Shown in pieces: positions 42,281 to 50,780 of a DNA stretch of 64,000 bases (position 1 is its first letter; each line of letters opens with the position of its first letter). Made by a program: the position numbers and the translations under genes. The DNA is from Salinicola endophyticus (GTDB lineage Bacteria > Pseudomonadota > Gammaproteobacteria > Pseudomonadales > Halomonadaceae): contig NZ_CP159578.1 in NCBI RefSeq assembly GCF_040536835.1, positions 124,001 to 188,000 of the forward strand. Direction: 5' to 3'. A model generated the notes under the pieces. That model was not told the DNA's origin and ran no database searches. It saw only the letters and a list, made by a program, of their open reading frames with translations.

Positions 42281-42298
42281 AGCGTCGGCCAGATGCAC

Positions 42299-42328
42299 CG
42301 AGGCCCGCGCCGGGTGGCGCGGGCCTCG
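42299..42328 (+). terminator. Terminator-like hairpin after the truncated haemoglobin gene
   Basis: A 13-bp stem (GAGGCCCGCGCC with GGCGCGGGCCTC plus one outer pair) around a four-base loop, 19 bases after the stop codon. No U-run follows. Confidence 0.6.
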
Positions 42329-42352
42329 GATCTGAAGAGATGGACTTAGCCT

Positions 42353-42375
42353 GCGCCCATCATCAGAAGGTCTGG
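42353..42375. repeat. Fragment of the second repeat family
   Basis: GCGCCCATCATCAGAAGG with the following TCTGG resembles GCGCCCATCGTCAGAGGGTTTGG of the copies at 34009 and 49474. Only this end is left. Confidence 0.5.
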
Positions 42376-42410
42376 CAACAAGCGCCGAGCCTCGGGCGCG
42401 ATGAGCGGGA

Positions 42411-43661
42411 TCAGGCGCGATAGTCGGTCTCGGAGTAGAGCACGCGCAGGCGCACGGTATGGTTGACCTGCTTGAGCGCGTCGAGCGCCTGCGGGCCGTA
42501 GGCCTTGTCGACGTCGATCACCACGTAGCCGACCTTGTCGTTGGTCTGCAGGAACTGGCCGGCGATGTTGATCCCGTTCTCCGACAGCACGCGGTTGATC
42601 TCCGAGAGCACCCCGGGCACGTTCTCGTGGATGTGCAGCAGGCGATGCTTGTCCGGGTGCGAGGGCAGCGCCACCTCGGGGAAGTTGACCGAGGTGATGG
42701 TGGTGCCGTTGTCGGAGTAGGTGACCAGCTTCTCGGCCACTTCGATGCCGATGTTCTCCTGGGCTTCCAGCGTCGAGCCGCCGATGTGCGGGGTCAGGAT
42801 CACGTTCTCCAGACCGCGCAGCGGCGAGACGAACTCCTCGTTGCTGCCCTTGGGCTCGACCGGGAAGACGTCGATCGCCGCGCCCAGCAGCTTGCCGCTC
42901 TGGAGCGCTTGTGCCAGCGGCTCGATCTCGACTACCGAGCCGCGCGAGGCGTTGATCAGAATGCCACCCTGCTTCATCAGCGCGATCTGCTCGGCGCCGA
43001 TCATCCAGCGGGTGGCGGGCAGGTCTGGCACGTGCAGGCTGACCACGTCGGCGCGTGCCAGCAGCTCTTCGAGGCTACCCACCTGGCGGGCGTTGCCCAG
43101 CGCCAGCTTGGTGACCACGTCGTAGTAGATCACGTCGAGGCCGAGGGATTCGGCGAGCACCGAGAGCTGCGCGCCGATGCTGCCGTAGCCGACGATCCCC
43201 AGGGTCTTGCCGCGCGCCTCGTGGGAGTTCTTGGCCGACTTGAGCCAGCCGCCCTGATGGGCGCGGGCGTTCTTCTCCGGGATGCCGCGCAGCAGCATGA
43301 TGGTCTCGGCCAGCACCAGCTCGGCCACCGAGCGGGTATTGGAGAAGGGCGCGTTGAATACCGGGATCGCGCGTGCCAGGGCGGCGTCGAGGTCGACCTG
43401 GTTGGTGCCGATGCAGAAGCAGCCTACCGCGGTGAGCTTCTCGGCGGCAGCGAAGACCCGCTCGGTGAGCTGCGTGCGCGAGCGGATGCCGATGAAGTGG
43501 ACGTCACGGATCTTGTCGATCAACTCTTCTTCGCTGAGCGACGTGGAGAGCGTTTCGATGTTGGTGTAGCCCGCATTGAGCAGCGAATCCACGGCGGACT
43601 GATGAATGCCCTCGAGCAGCAGAAACTTGATCTTGCTCTTGTCCAGAGACGTCTTGGCCAT
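42411..43661 (-). CDS. serA: D-3-phosphoglycerate dehydrogenase
   Basis: A 416-residue cytosolic dehydrogenase catalysing the first step of serine synthesis. The order is a substrate-binding domain, an NAD domain with LGIVGYGSIGAQLSVLAESLG, the LHVPDLPATRWMIG and ILINASRGSVVEIEPLAQAL blocks, catalytic His in ILTPHIGGSTLEAQENIG, and a C-terminal ACT domain (LLHIHENVPGVLSEINRVLSE, YVVIDVDK) that allows serine feedback. Length matches E. coli SerA. It is a monocistronic core gene, separated from the haemoglobin operon by a hairpin. Confidence 0.97.
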   Translation of the reverse strand: MAKTSLDKSKIKFLLLEGIHQSAVDSLLNAGYTNIETLSTSLSEEELIDKIRDVHFIGIRSRTQLTERVFAAAEKLTAVGCFCIGTNQVDLDAALARAIPVFNAPFSNTRSVAELVLAETIMLLRGIPEKNARAHQGGWLKSAKNSHEARGKTLGIVGYGSIGAQLSVLAESLGLDVIYYDVVTKLALGNARQVGSLEELLARADVVSLHVPDLPATRWMIGAEQIALMKQGGILINASRGSVVEIEPLAQALQSGKLLGAAIDVFPVEPKGSNEEFVSPLRGLENVILTPHIGGSTLEAQENIGIEVAEKLVTYSDNGTTITSVNFPEVALPSHPDKHRLLHIHENVPGVLSEINRVLSENGINIAGQFLQTNDKVGYVVIDVDKAYGPQALDALKQVNHTVRLRVLYSETDYRA

Positions 43662-44068
43662 TGGGGGATCAACCTTTCTTCATCGGCTTGTCGCGAGCGC
43701 GTCGCGGTGATGGGAAATCCGTCGGCGAAAGCGGACGTCGCGCGAGCTCACACATTGTCGGGAGGCCGCCGCCGGCGGGCGCATAGCGTAACACAGACGT
43801 CGCGGGTGAGGATGAAAATGACGCACGCAGACATGAATGCCGTGCAATCGTGAGCGTGTCGTGGCAGGCACCCGAGACGGGGCCGAAGCGACGCCGACAA
43901 TGCGCAAGCAGCGCGACGATTTCACCCCGAGGGCAGACGACCCCCGGGGGCGGCGGTGTATACTCGAAGACCGTTTTCGCTTGGTGCCGGTGGCTTGGCC
44001 GCCGCGCCCTCGACCCGGCTCCCGCCCGCGCCCGCGCGAGGCTCTGGGAGCGACGCTATGAGTGCACC
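43662..44068. other. Divergent promoter region between serA and xseB
   Basis: A 407-base gap with no supported gene. A TATACT hexamer at 43959-43964 could be the -10 of the xseB-ispA-dxs promoter; no good -35 is visible. The CCCCCGGGGG just upstream is a palindrome of unclear meaning. Confidence 0.5.
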
Positions 44069-44338
44069 ATGTCTGACAAGATGGCCGAACAGGACGTTCC
44101 CCAGGACTTCGCCACCACGCTGACTCAACTGGAGCGGCTGGTGGCGCAGCTCGAATCCGGCGAACTGACGCTGGAAGCCTCACTGGCCGCCTTCGAGCGC
44201 GGCATCCGTCTGACCCGCGACGCCCAGAGCCGCCTCGATGGCGCCGAGCTCAAGGTGCAGGCGCTGCTCGAACAGGCCGACGGCACGCTGCAGTCGGTAC
44301 CGTTCGAGACCACTGGAGAGCCGCCGAATGAGCCCTGA
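44069..44338 (+). CDS. xseB: Exodeoxyribonuclease VII small subunit
   Basis: An 89-residue helical protein. DFATTLTQLERLVAQLESGELTLEASLAAFERGIRL is the family core. It partners XseA in single-strand DNA degradation. The start at 44069 is taken because the family begins just here; the longer frame upstream has no family similarity. Its end overlaps ispA by 11 bases, the usual gammaproteobacterial order xseB-ispA-dxs. Confidence 0.93.
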   Translation: MSDKMAEQDVPQDFATTLTQLERLVAQLESGELTLEASLAAFERGIRLTRDAQSRLDGAELKVQALLEQADGTLQSVPFETTGEPPNEP

Positions 44339-45230
44339 GCGCGTGCTCGAACAGGCGCCGCCGGAAGCCGCCGTCGCCGCCGCGCGGGCGCGCAGCGAGC
44401 AGGTGCTGGCGGCCTGGCTGGAGCGCTCGCCGGGGGTGTCGGCGGCACTCGACGAGGCGCTGCGCTACAGCGTGCTCGGCAGTGGCAAGCGGCTGCGCCC
44501 GGTGCTGGTCTATCTCGCCGGACAGGCGCTGGGGGCGCAGACCGATGCGCTCGACCCCGCCGCCGCCGCGCTGGAAATGATCCACGCCTACTCGCTGGTT
44601 CACGACGATCTGCCGGCGATGGACGACGATGACCTGCGCCGCGGCCGGCCCACGGTGCACCGCGCCTTCGACGAGCCGCTGGCGATCCTCGCCGGCGACG
44701 CCCTGCAGACGCTGGCCTTCGAGGTGCTCGCCTCGCGCGAGCATCCGCGCCTCGCCGCGCTCGTCACTACCCTGGCCCAGGCCGCCGGCCGTGACGGCAT
44801 GGCGGCGGGGCAGGCGATCGATCTTGCCGCGGTGGGCACACCGCTCGACCTCGCCGCGCTGCAGGCGATGCACCAGCACAAGACCGGTGCGCTGATCCGT
44901 GCCGGGGTACGTCTGGGGGCGCTGGTGGCGGTGGCCGAGAGCGACCCGCGGGTAGCGGCGCTCGACCGCTACGCCGCGGCCATCGGGCTGGCGTTTCAGA
45001 TCCACGACGACGTGCTCGACGTCACCGGCGATACCCAGACCCTGGGCAAGACCTCGGGCGCCGATGCGCACCGCGACAAGCCGACCTATCCTGCGCTGCT
45101 GGGGCTGGAGCGCGCCCAGGCGCGGGCCCGCGAGCTCCTCGACGAAGCCCTCGCGGCGCTGGCGCCGCTGGGTGACGCGGGCGCGCCGCTGGCGTGGCTG
45201 GCCCGTTTCATGATCGATCGCGATCACTGA
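44328..45230 (+). CDS. ispA: (2E,6E)-farnesyl diphosphate synthase (polyprenyl synthetase)
   Basis: A 300-residue prenyltransferase condensing isopentenyl and dimethylallyl diphosphates to farnesyl diphosphate. The first aspartate-rich motif is VHDDLPAMDDDDLRRG (about residues 91-106) and the second is IHDDVLDVTG (about 230). GSGKRLRPVL and GKTSGADAHRDKPTYP are conserved. The start at 44328 (MSPERVLEQA) follows GGAGAG and overlaps xseB. The downstream dxs gene starts 18 bases after the stop. Confidence 0.96.
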   Translation: MSPERVLEQAPPEAAVAAARARSEQVLAAWLERSPGVSAALDEALRYSVLGSGKRLRPVLVYLAGQALGAQTDALDPAAAALEMIHAYSLVHDDLPAMDDDDLRRGRPTVHRAFDEPLAILAGDALQTLAFEVLASREHPRLAALVTTLAQAAGRDGMAAGQAIDLAAVGTPLDLAALQAMHQHKTGALIRAGVRLGALVAVAESDPRVAALDRYAAAIGLAFQIHDDVLDVTGDTQTLGKTSGADAHRDKPTYPALLGLERAQARARELLDEALAALAPLGDAGAPLAWLARFMIDRDH

Positions 45231-45248
45231 CCGGTAACGACCTATTCT

Positions 45249-47261
45249 ATGAAGCTGTTCGACGAGATCCCCACGCAGCGCCCGTTGACGCCGCTGCTCG
45301 ACACGCTCGATGCGCCGGCCGGGCTGCGCCGGATGACGCTGGCGCAGCTGCGCCAGGTCGCCGACGAGCTGCGCGCCTACCTGCTCTACAGCGTCGGTGT
45401 CAGCGGCGGCCATTTCGGCGCCGGGCTCGGCGTGGTCGAACTCACGGTGGCGCTGCACCGCGCGCTGCAGACCCCCCACGACCGCCTGGTGTGGGATGTC
45501 GGCCACCAGGCCTATCCGCACAAGATCCTCACCGGGCGCCGCGACGCGCTCACCGGGATTCGTCAGTACGGCGGCCTGGCGGCCTTTCCGCGGCGCGAGG
45601 AGTCGCCTTACGACACCTTCGGCGTGGGCCACTCGAGCACCTCGATCTCGGCCGCGCTGGGCATGGCCCTGAGCGCCCGTGCCAAGGGCGAGAAGCGCCG
45701 CGCCTGCGCGGTGATCGGCGACGGCGCGCTGACCGCCGGTATGGCCTTCGAGGCGCTGGCGCACGCCGGCCACGTCAAGGCCAACCTGCTGGTGGTGCTC
45801 AACGACAACGAGATGTCGATCTCCGAGAATGTCGGCGGCATGGCCAGCTACTTGACCCGCATTCTCACCAGCAAGCCGTATGCGGCGGTGCGCGAGAACG
45901 GCAAGCGGGTACTCTCGCACCTGCCCGGGGCGCTGGAGCTGGCGCGGCGCACCGAGGAGCACGTCAAGGGCATGATCAGCCCGGCCACGCTGTTCGAAGA
46001 GATGGGCTTTCACTACATCGGCCCCATCGACGGCCACGACCTGGCGGCGCTCAACCAGGCGCTGGAGGCGCTGCGTGATCAGGAGGGGCCGCAGTTTCTT
46101 CATGTGCGCACGCGCAAGGGGCGTGGCTTCCGGCCCGCCGAGGCCGACCCGATCGGCTTTCATGCCATCACCAAGCTCGAGCGCAAGCCGCCGGCGCCGC
46201 CGCGGGTCGACGCCGAGCGCCCGCCCGCCGCGGCAGCCTCGACGTCCAAGCCCGACGATGCATCGCGCCCGCAGCCGCGCAGCGAGGACATTTTGCGCCC
46301 GAAACCGCGCAGCGAAGAGATGTTGCGCCCGAAACCGCGCAAGTATTGCAACGTCTTCGGCGACTGGCTGTGCGACATGGCGGCGGCGGACACGCGCCTG
46401 ATCGGTATCACGCCGGCGATGCGCGAAGGCTCCGACCTGATCCGTTTCTCGCAGACCTATCCCGAGCGCTACTACGACGTGGCGATCGCCGAGCAGCACG
46501 CGGTGACCCTGGCTGCCGGCATGGCCTGCGAGGCGATGAAGCCGGTGGTGGCGATCTACTCGACCTTCCTGCAGCGCGGCTATGATCAGCTGGTGCACGA
46601 CGTCGCGGTGCAGCACCTGGATGTCACTTTCGCCATCGACCGTGCCGGGCTGGTGGGCGAAGACGGCCCGACCCACCACGGCGCGCTGGATCTCTCCTAT
46701 CTGCGCTGTGTGCCCGGTCTGGTGATTCTGGCGCCGGCGGACGAGGCCGAGTGCCGCGCCATGCTCACCACCGCCTACCACCACCCCGGCCCGGCGGCGG
46801 TGCGCTATCCCCGGGGCACCGGCCCCGGCAGCGAACTGCCCCAGGATCTCGAGGCGCAGGTGCCGATCGGCCGCGCGCAGACCCGGCGCGAGGGCGAGCG
46901 CGTGGCGCTGCTCGCCTTCGGCAGCCTGAACACGCCGGCGGCCGAGGTCGCCGAGCGACTCGGGGCGACACACCTCAACATGCGCTCGGTCAAGCCGCTG
47001 GATCGCGACGCCATCGTCGCCGCGGCGCAGACCCACGAGCTGCTGGTCACCCTGGAGGAGAACGTGGTCGCCGGCGGCGCCGGCAGCGGGGTCAACGAGC
47101 TGCTGGCGGCGGAGGGGCTGATGCCGGCGGTGCTCAATCTGGGCATCCCCGATGCCTTCGTCGAGCACGGCAAGCCCGCCGAGCTGCTGCGTGACTGCGG
47201 CCTGGATGCCGCCGGGATCGAAGCGGCGATCCGCGCTCGCCTGAACCTCAACGACAACTGA
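45249..47261 (+). CDS. dxs: 1-deoxy-D-xylulose-5-phosphate synthase, with repeat-expanded interdomain linker
   Basis: A 670-residue thiamine-diphosphate enzyme making DXP from pyruvate and glyceraldehyde 3-phosphate, first step of the MEP isoprenoid pathway. The ThDP-binding [14 protein letters not shown] and [13 protein letters not shown], catalytic-domain [10 protein letters not shown], and second-domain [18 protein letters not shown] are intact. It is 30-50 residues longer than usual because the linker after the first domain carries 10-residue repeats (residues 340-364). It sits in an operon with ispA, which uses the pathway product. Confidence 0.97.
   Translation: MKLFDEIPTQRPLTPLLDTLDAPAGLRRMTLAQLRQVADELRAYLLYSVGVSGGHFGAGLGVVELTVALHRALQTPHDRLVWDVGHQAYPHKILTGRRDALTGIRQYGGLAAFPRREESPYDTFGVGHSSTSISAALGMALSARAKGEKRRACAVIGDGALTAGMAFEALAHAGHVKANLLVVLNDNEMSISENVGGMASYLTRILTSKPYAAVRENGKRVLSHLPGALELARRTEEHVKGMISPATLFEEMGFHYIGPIDGHDLAALNQALEALRDQEGPQFLHVRTRKGRGFRPAEADPIGFHAITKLERKPPAPPRVDAERPPAAAASTSKPDDASRPQPRSEDILRPKPRSEEMLRPKPRKYCNVFGDWLCDMAAADTRLIGITPAMREGSDLIRFSQTYPERYYDVAIAEQHAVTLAAGMACEAMKPVVAIYSTFLQRGYDQLVHDVAVQHLDVTFAIDRAGLVGEDGPTHHGALDLSYLRCVPGLVILAPADEAECRAMLTTAYHHPGPAAVRYPRGTGPGSELPQDLEAQVPIGRAQTRREGERVALLAFGSLNTPAAEVAERLGATHLNMRSVKPLDRDAIVAAAQTHELLVTLEENVVAGGAGSGVNELLAAEGLMPAVLNLGIPDAFVEHGKPAELLRDCGLDAAGIEAAIRARLNLNDN
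46266..46340 (+). repeat. 30-bp in-frame tandem repeat inside dxs
   Basis: Two and a half units encode [20 protein letters not shown] and RPKPR. The DNA units are nearly identical at the second and third copies, showing recent slippage. The repeat falls in the linker between domains I and II, where length change is likely tolerated. Confidence 0.9.
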
Positions 47262-47271
47262 TAGGACTTCC

Positions 47272-48048
47272 ATGTCTATTGCCATTCTGATCGGCGCCTT
47301 CATCGGCTACCTCGCCGGCAAGCTGCCGGGTCTTCTGATCGGGGCCGGGATCGGCTGGTGGATCAGCCGCAAGCTGCGCCAATCCGTGGTGGGGCGGGTG
47401 GTGGGCATCCAGCACCAGTTTCTCGAATCCACCTTTGCGGTGATGGGCTGTATCTGCAAGGCCGACGGCCACATCACCCACGACGAGATTCGCACCGCGG
47501 AGATGCTGTTCGATCGCCTGCACCTCAGTGGCGAGATGCGCGAGCGGGCCAAGGCGGCGTTCAACCGGGGCAAGAGCCCCGAGTTCGATCTCGACGCCGA
47601 GGTCGCCACCATCCGCCGGGTCACCGGCGGCCAGCGCGCGCTGCTGCAGGTCTTCCTGCAGGTGCAGCTGGCGGCGATCGCCGCCGACGGCCAGATGCAC
47701 GAAGCCGAGCACACCATGCTGCTGCGGGTGGCCCGTGGCCTGGGCTTCTCGGAAGCCGAGATCCAGCAGATCGAAGCGATGCTGCGCGGTGGCCCGCACC
47801 AGGCCGGTGGCAGCCAGGCGAGCAGCGGCCAGAGCCTGGAGGACGCCTACCGGGTGCTGGGCATCTCCGAAGAGGCCAGCGACGCCGAGGTCAAGCGCGC
47901 CTATCGCAAGCTGATGAGCGAGAACCACCCGGACAAGCTGGCTGGCAAAGGGCTGCCGGAGAGCATGCGCGAGATGGCCAAGGAGCGCACTGCGGAGATC
48001 AGCAACGCCTACGAGGTGATCCGCAAGCAGCGCGAGAGCCGCGCCTGA
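47272..48048 (+). CDS. djlA: Co-chaperone DjlA
   Basis: A 258-residue inner-membrane co-chaperone. A single N-terminal membrane helix (IGYLAGKLPGLLIGAGIGWWI), a TerB-like domain (FAVMGCICKADGHITHDEI) and a C-terminal J domain (DAYRVLGISEEASDAEVKRAYRKL with the HPD tripeptide in SENHPDKL) match DjlA. It stimulates DnaK. It lies ten bases after dxs. Confidence 0.93.
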   Translation: MSIAILIGAFIGYLAGKLPGLLIGAGIGWWISRKLRQSVVGRVVGIQHQFLESTFAVMGCICKADGHITHDEIRTAEMLFDRLHLSGEMRERAKAAFNRGKSPEFDLDAEVATIRRVTGGQRALLQVFLQVQLAAIAADGQMHEAEHTMLLRVARGLGFSEAEIQQIEAMLRGGPHQAGGSQASSGQSLEDAYRVLGISEEASDAEVKRAYRKLMSENHPDKLAGKGLPESMREMAKERTAEISNAYEVIRKQRESRA

Positions 48049-48130
48049 CACCGCCCGTCGCGGCCGGCATCGACGCCGCGCCCCGGCTTGGATAGGATCG
48101 AACCGGATCTGCGCTCACAGGACGTCCTGC

Positions 48131-48730
48131 ATGCCAGGGAAAGCCGGTTTCTATCGCACCACCGCCAGACTGCTCGGCGCCATCGACCGGCGCGGCCTGG
48201 TCCTGCGCTACCGCTACGGCGATCGCCGCCTGCTGGAAGAGTGCGTGCTGCCGGCGCTCGACGCCGACCCGGCGGTGGCGGACGTGCTCCTGGTCGGCTG
48301 CGCCTGGTACACCCGTCACTACCCCGCGCTACTGCCCTCGGCCGAGGTGATCACCATGGAGATCGACCCGGCCAAGGCGGTCTTCGGCGGCGCGCGCCAT
48401 ATCGTCGCTGACATGGCTCATCTGGAAGCGCACATCACCCCCGCCTCGCTGGACGCGGTGATCTGTAACGGCGTGCTGGGCTGGGGGCTCGACGACCCGG
48501 CGGCGATCGAGGCCGCCTTCGCCGGCGCCAGCCGCTGTCTGCGCCCGGGTGGGCTGTTCCTGCTCGGCTGGAACGACATCGCCCCGCGTAACGCCTGTCC
48601 GCCGGATACCATCGCCGCGCTCGACGGTCTCGCCGCCGCCGATATCCCCGGCCTGTGCGCCCACTCGGTGGTGGCACAGGCTCGCAACCGCCACTGCTAC
48701 CAGGCCTGGCGCAAACCGCTGGCGGCTTGA
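48131..48730 (+). CDS. Class I SAM-dependent methyltransferase-like protein
   Basis: A 199-residue protein with a Rossmann-like fold: VLLVGCAWYTRHYPALLPSAEV, an acidic EIDPAKA, and LDAVICNGVLGWGLDD followed by CLRPGGLFLLGWND, the usual methyltransferase pattern with a somewhat altered motif I. The substrate is unknown. It follows djlA by 82 bases and converges on the TetR gene ten bases after it. Confidence 0.72.
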   Translation: MPGKAGFYRTTARLLGAIDRRGLVLRYRYGDRRLLEECVLPALDADPAVADVLLVGCAWYTRHYPALLPSAEVITMEIDPAKAVFGGARHIVADMAHLEAHITPASLDAVICNGVLGWGLDDPAAIEAAFAGASRCLRPGGLFLLGWNDIAPRNACPPDTIAALDGLAAADIPGLCAHSVVAQARNRHCYQAWRKPLAA

Positions 48731-48740
48731 GCGGCGCCGT

Positions 48741-49325
48741 TCAGCCCGCGCGCACGCCGCGCCAGAAGACCTGCCATATGCTCTCGAAGCGCCGCGCCAG
48801 CGCGGCCTTGTCGTACATGAAAGTCTCCGACAGCAGCCCATCCACCAGGCAGTAGAAGGCGGCGATGAAGGCCGCCTCGTCCAGCGTCGGGTCGAGGGCG
48901 GCGTCCGCCTGGCCGGCGCTGAAGATCTCGCCCAGACGCTGGTCGAGACGCTGCTCGGCGCGGGCACTGAGCGCGCGCGCCTCGGCACCGAGTTCCTGGG
49001 GCGGAAACAGCAAGAAGCGTTTGTAGAACACCCCCTGGTGCTCACGGTAGGAGATGGTGCAGCAGCACTCCACCAGATGGCGCAGGCGCTGCTCGAAGGG
49101 CGCCTGGCGCTGGCTGGCCAGGCTCTCCGTCACCAGCGCCAGGATGGTGTTCTCGGCGTCGTTGGCGAGTTCGAGAAAGAGCGCGGCCTTGCTCTCGAAG
49201 TGGTTGTAGATCGAGGGCTTCTTGATCCCCGCGTCGGTGGCGATCTGGGCCAGGCTGACGCCCTCGTAGCCGTGGCGGGCGAAGCGCGTCAGGGCGATCT
49301 GCTTGAGATGGCTGCGGGTGTCCAA
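48741..49325 (-). CDS. TetR family transcriptional regulator
   Basis: A 194-residue regulator with the helix-turn-helix in residues about 9-50 (IALTRFARHGYEGVSLAQIA, then GIKKPSIYNHFESKAALF). A perfect 18-bp palindrome lies 62 bases upstream of its start, between it and the divergent SMR gene pair, so it probably represses itself and the exporter genes. The inducer is unknown; guanidinium or a lipophilic cation would fit. Confidence 0.9.
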   Translation of the reverse strand: MDTRSHLKQIALTRFARHGYEGVSLAQIATDAGIKKPSIYNHFESKAALFLELANDAENTILALVTESLASQRQAPFEQRLRHLVECCCTISYREHQGVFYKRFLLFPPQELGAEARALSARAEQRLDQRLGEIFSAGQADAALDPTLDEAAFIAAFYCLVDGLLSETFMYDKAALARRFESIWQVFWRGVRAG

Positions 49326-49386
49326 GCGGCACTCCTGGGCGGGGCGGCGAAAAGCGAGAGCTTGCCAGAGTTGACGGGTATCAATA

Positions 49387-49404
49387 AACTAACGACCGTT
49401 AGTT
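49387..49404. promoter_or_regulatory. TetR-type operator AACTAACG-AC-CGTTAGTT
   Basis: A perfect 8+2+8 inverted repeat 62 bases upstream of the TetR start. Such CTAACGnnCGTTAG sites are typical of TetR-family regulators with adjacent genes. Confidence 0.75.
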
Positions 49405-49473
49405 AGCAAGGCTGCGGCAGCGAAGACCGTAGCGACAAAGACTGTATCGCCGATCCGCGGTTAGAGCCCATCT

Positions 49474-49631
49474 CCAAACCCTCTGACGATGGGCGCCGGG
49501 GGGCAGGGCAAAGCGAGGGTACTTTGCCAGGGATGGCAAAGGTAGCGCCCAGGGAGGGGTTCACAGCGCCCTTGCGACGCCCTGCCTCCGGATAAGCCCA
49601 CGTCGTCTAGCGATTGTGAAAGGCGTTCTTA
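49474..49631. repeat. Second intergenic repeat family, 158-bp copy
   Basis: It runs from CCAAACCCTCTGACGATGGG to GTGAAAGGCGTTCTTA. Both ends recur in inverted order at 34009-34074 with the middle missing, and a fragment at 42353-42375. I associate this sequence with halomonad genomes, from memory. Confidence 0.75.
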
Positions 49632-49670
49632 GTCCGGCCATTCGACCGAGACGAGCAGGGGAGAGCCAGC

Positions 49671-50018
49671 ATGAGCCGAACACATCGAACTCCACTTTTC
49701 CGTCTGCGCGCCCGCTGGGGGCTTCTGCCGCTAGCCGGTGTCGCCGAGGTGGGCTGGGCCAGCGGGCTCAAGCACGCCGACAGCGCCCTCGCGTGGGGGC
49801 TCACGGTTGGTCTGGCGGTGGTCAGTCTGTGGCTGGCCTCCCGCGCCGTGCGCTATCTCCCCGCCAGCACCGTCTACACGGTGTTCGTCGGCATGGGCGC
49901 GGCGGGCACCGTGATCGCCGACTGGCTGCTGTTCGGGGTGGCGTTCCAGTGGCCGGTGCTGGGCTTTCTGGTGTTGCTGATGGTGGGCGTGATCGGGCTG
50001 CAGCAGGTGAGCGCATGA
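49671..50018 (+). CDS. SMR family transporter, Gdx/SugE-like subunit
   Basis: A 115-residue inner-membrane protein with four helices. AGVAEVGWASGLKHAD near the N-terminus, with the essential glutamate, matches the guanidinium-exporter (Gdx, formerly SugE) subtype better than the Qac multidrug subtype. A basic 20-residue extension precedes the first helix. It overlaps the next SMR gene by four bases (ATGA), so the pair probably forms a heterodimer. It lies upstream of a guanidine riboswitch locus. Confidence 0.85.
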   Translation: MSRTHRTPLFRLRARWGLLPLAGVAEVGWASGLKHADSALAWGLTVGLAVVSLWLASRAVRYLPASTVYTVFVGMGAAGTVIADWLLFGVAFQWPVLGFLVLLMVGVIGLQQVSA

Positions 50019-50350
50019 CGCTCGATATCACCACCTGGCACTGGCTGGCGCTGCTCGCCTCCGGCGCCTGCGAGATCGTCGGCGTGAGCGGCTTCGCGCG
50101 CGTGCATCGCGGCCAGCGTGCCAGCGGCGTGGCGCTGCTCGTGATGGGTTTCGGCTGCTCGCTGGGACTGTTGTCGATCGCCATGCGCTCGATCGACATG
50201 GGCGTGGCCTACGCCATCTTCACCGGCATTGGCACCCTCGGCAGCACGCTGCTGGGCATGTGGCTGTGGGGAGAGTCGCGCCGGCCGCTGCGGCTCGCCT
50301 TCGTCGGCCTGATCGTGGTCGCGGTGGTGGGGTTGAAGCTGGCGAGCTAG
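50015..50350 (+). CDS. SMR family transporter, second subunit
   Basis: A 111-residue four-helix membrane protein. The membrane glutamate is in SGACEIVGVSGFARVH, and the rest (AMRSIDMGVAYAIFTGIGTLGSTLLGMWLW) follows the SMR pattern. It is less like the Gdx consensus than its partner. Paired SMR genes of unequal type commonly work as heterodimers. Confidence 0.85.
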   Translation: MTLDITTWHWLALLASGACEIVGVSGFARVHRGQRASGVALLVMGFGCSLGLLSIAMRSIDMGVAYAIFTGIGTLGSTLLGMWLWGESRRPLRLAFVGLIVVAVVGLKLAS

Positions 50351-50484
50351 GGGTGGGGTGATGCACCGGATTGACGCGTGGGCCGCCTGAGGCGTGCCAT
50401 CCTGGCGCATCGGCGCCACGCGCAGACGGCCACACGGTCTGCCCATGGCAGCTAGTCTCATGTTAATGAAGGTTTATTCGTTTC

Positions 50485-50500
50485 TGGCCGGGTTCTTGCT
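50485..50500 (+). promoter_or_regulatory. Sigma-54 (RpoN) -24/-12 promoter
   Basis: TGGCCGG-GTTC-TTGCT matches the consensus TGGCACG-N4-TTGCW at ten of twelve fixed positions, with GG and GC correctly spaced. It would start transcription near 50511, 70 bases before the riboswitch, and fits nitrogen control of a guanidine-assimilation operon. Confidence 0.65.
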
Positions 50501-50580
50501 TGAGCATGATGCAGCAAGAGAACGAACTGGGAGTGATCGGTAGCACTCGCTACCGTGGATGAACAATTCGGTTTCAATGG

Positions 50581-50710
50581 GTGGCTAGGGTTCCGGTCGT
50601 GAGGGTGTCGCGCACGATGGCTGGTCCGAGAGCTGCCGACCTGATGCCTACCGAGCCGGTCGAACGGGTGCGGCGGATCAGGTTACACGGCGGGACAAAA
50701 GCCCGGGAGG
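50581..50710 (+). ncRNA. Guanidine-I riboswitch (ykkC-yxkD class)
   Basis: The conserved blocks of this aptamer are present in order: CTAGGGTTCCGG (50585-50596), CTGGTCCGAGAGCTGCC (50621-50637) and ACACGGCGGGACAAAAGCCC running into GGGAGG (50685-50710). The class binds guanidinium and turns on genes for guanidine export or breakdown. It lies 70 bases upstream of the ABC importer gene. A hairpin formed by GGGAG (50705-50709), GGTA, TACC and CTCCC (50738-50742) would compete with the aptamer's 3' end and may be the switch. Confidence 0.93.
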
Positions 50711-50780
50711 ATCAGGTACAGCATGCTGCTACCGATACTCCCAGCGCTTTGTCCATCACCGCCGTCGGAGACTCGAATCC

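Larger units (their letters stand above)
49326..49670. other. Divergent region between TetR and SMR genes
   Basis: A 345-base gap with the TetR-type operator near its left end and a 158-bp copy of the second repeat family at 49474-49631. The SMR ribosome site GGGGAGAG is at the right end. No gene was supported. Confidence 0.6.
50351..50780. other. Leader region of the guanidine operon
   Basis: A 430-base gap holding a sigma-54-type promoter (50485-50500), a perfect CGGTAGC/GCTACCG hairpin (50538-50555), the guanidine-I riboswitch (50581-50710) and a following hairpin (50705-50742). A TGCACC half-site near 50360 is weakly like an NtrC site. No ORF was seen. Confidence 0.75.

Noticed and set aside
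44250..47303. A 1017-residue open frame on the minus strand across ispA and dxs
   Set aside because: It is antisense to two well-recognised genes. Long antisense frames are expected in GC-rich coding DNA, and its translation is low-complexity (Arg, Gln, His, Gly) with no family signature.
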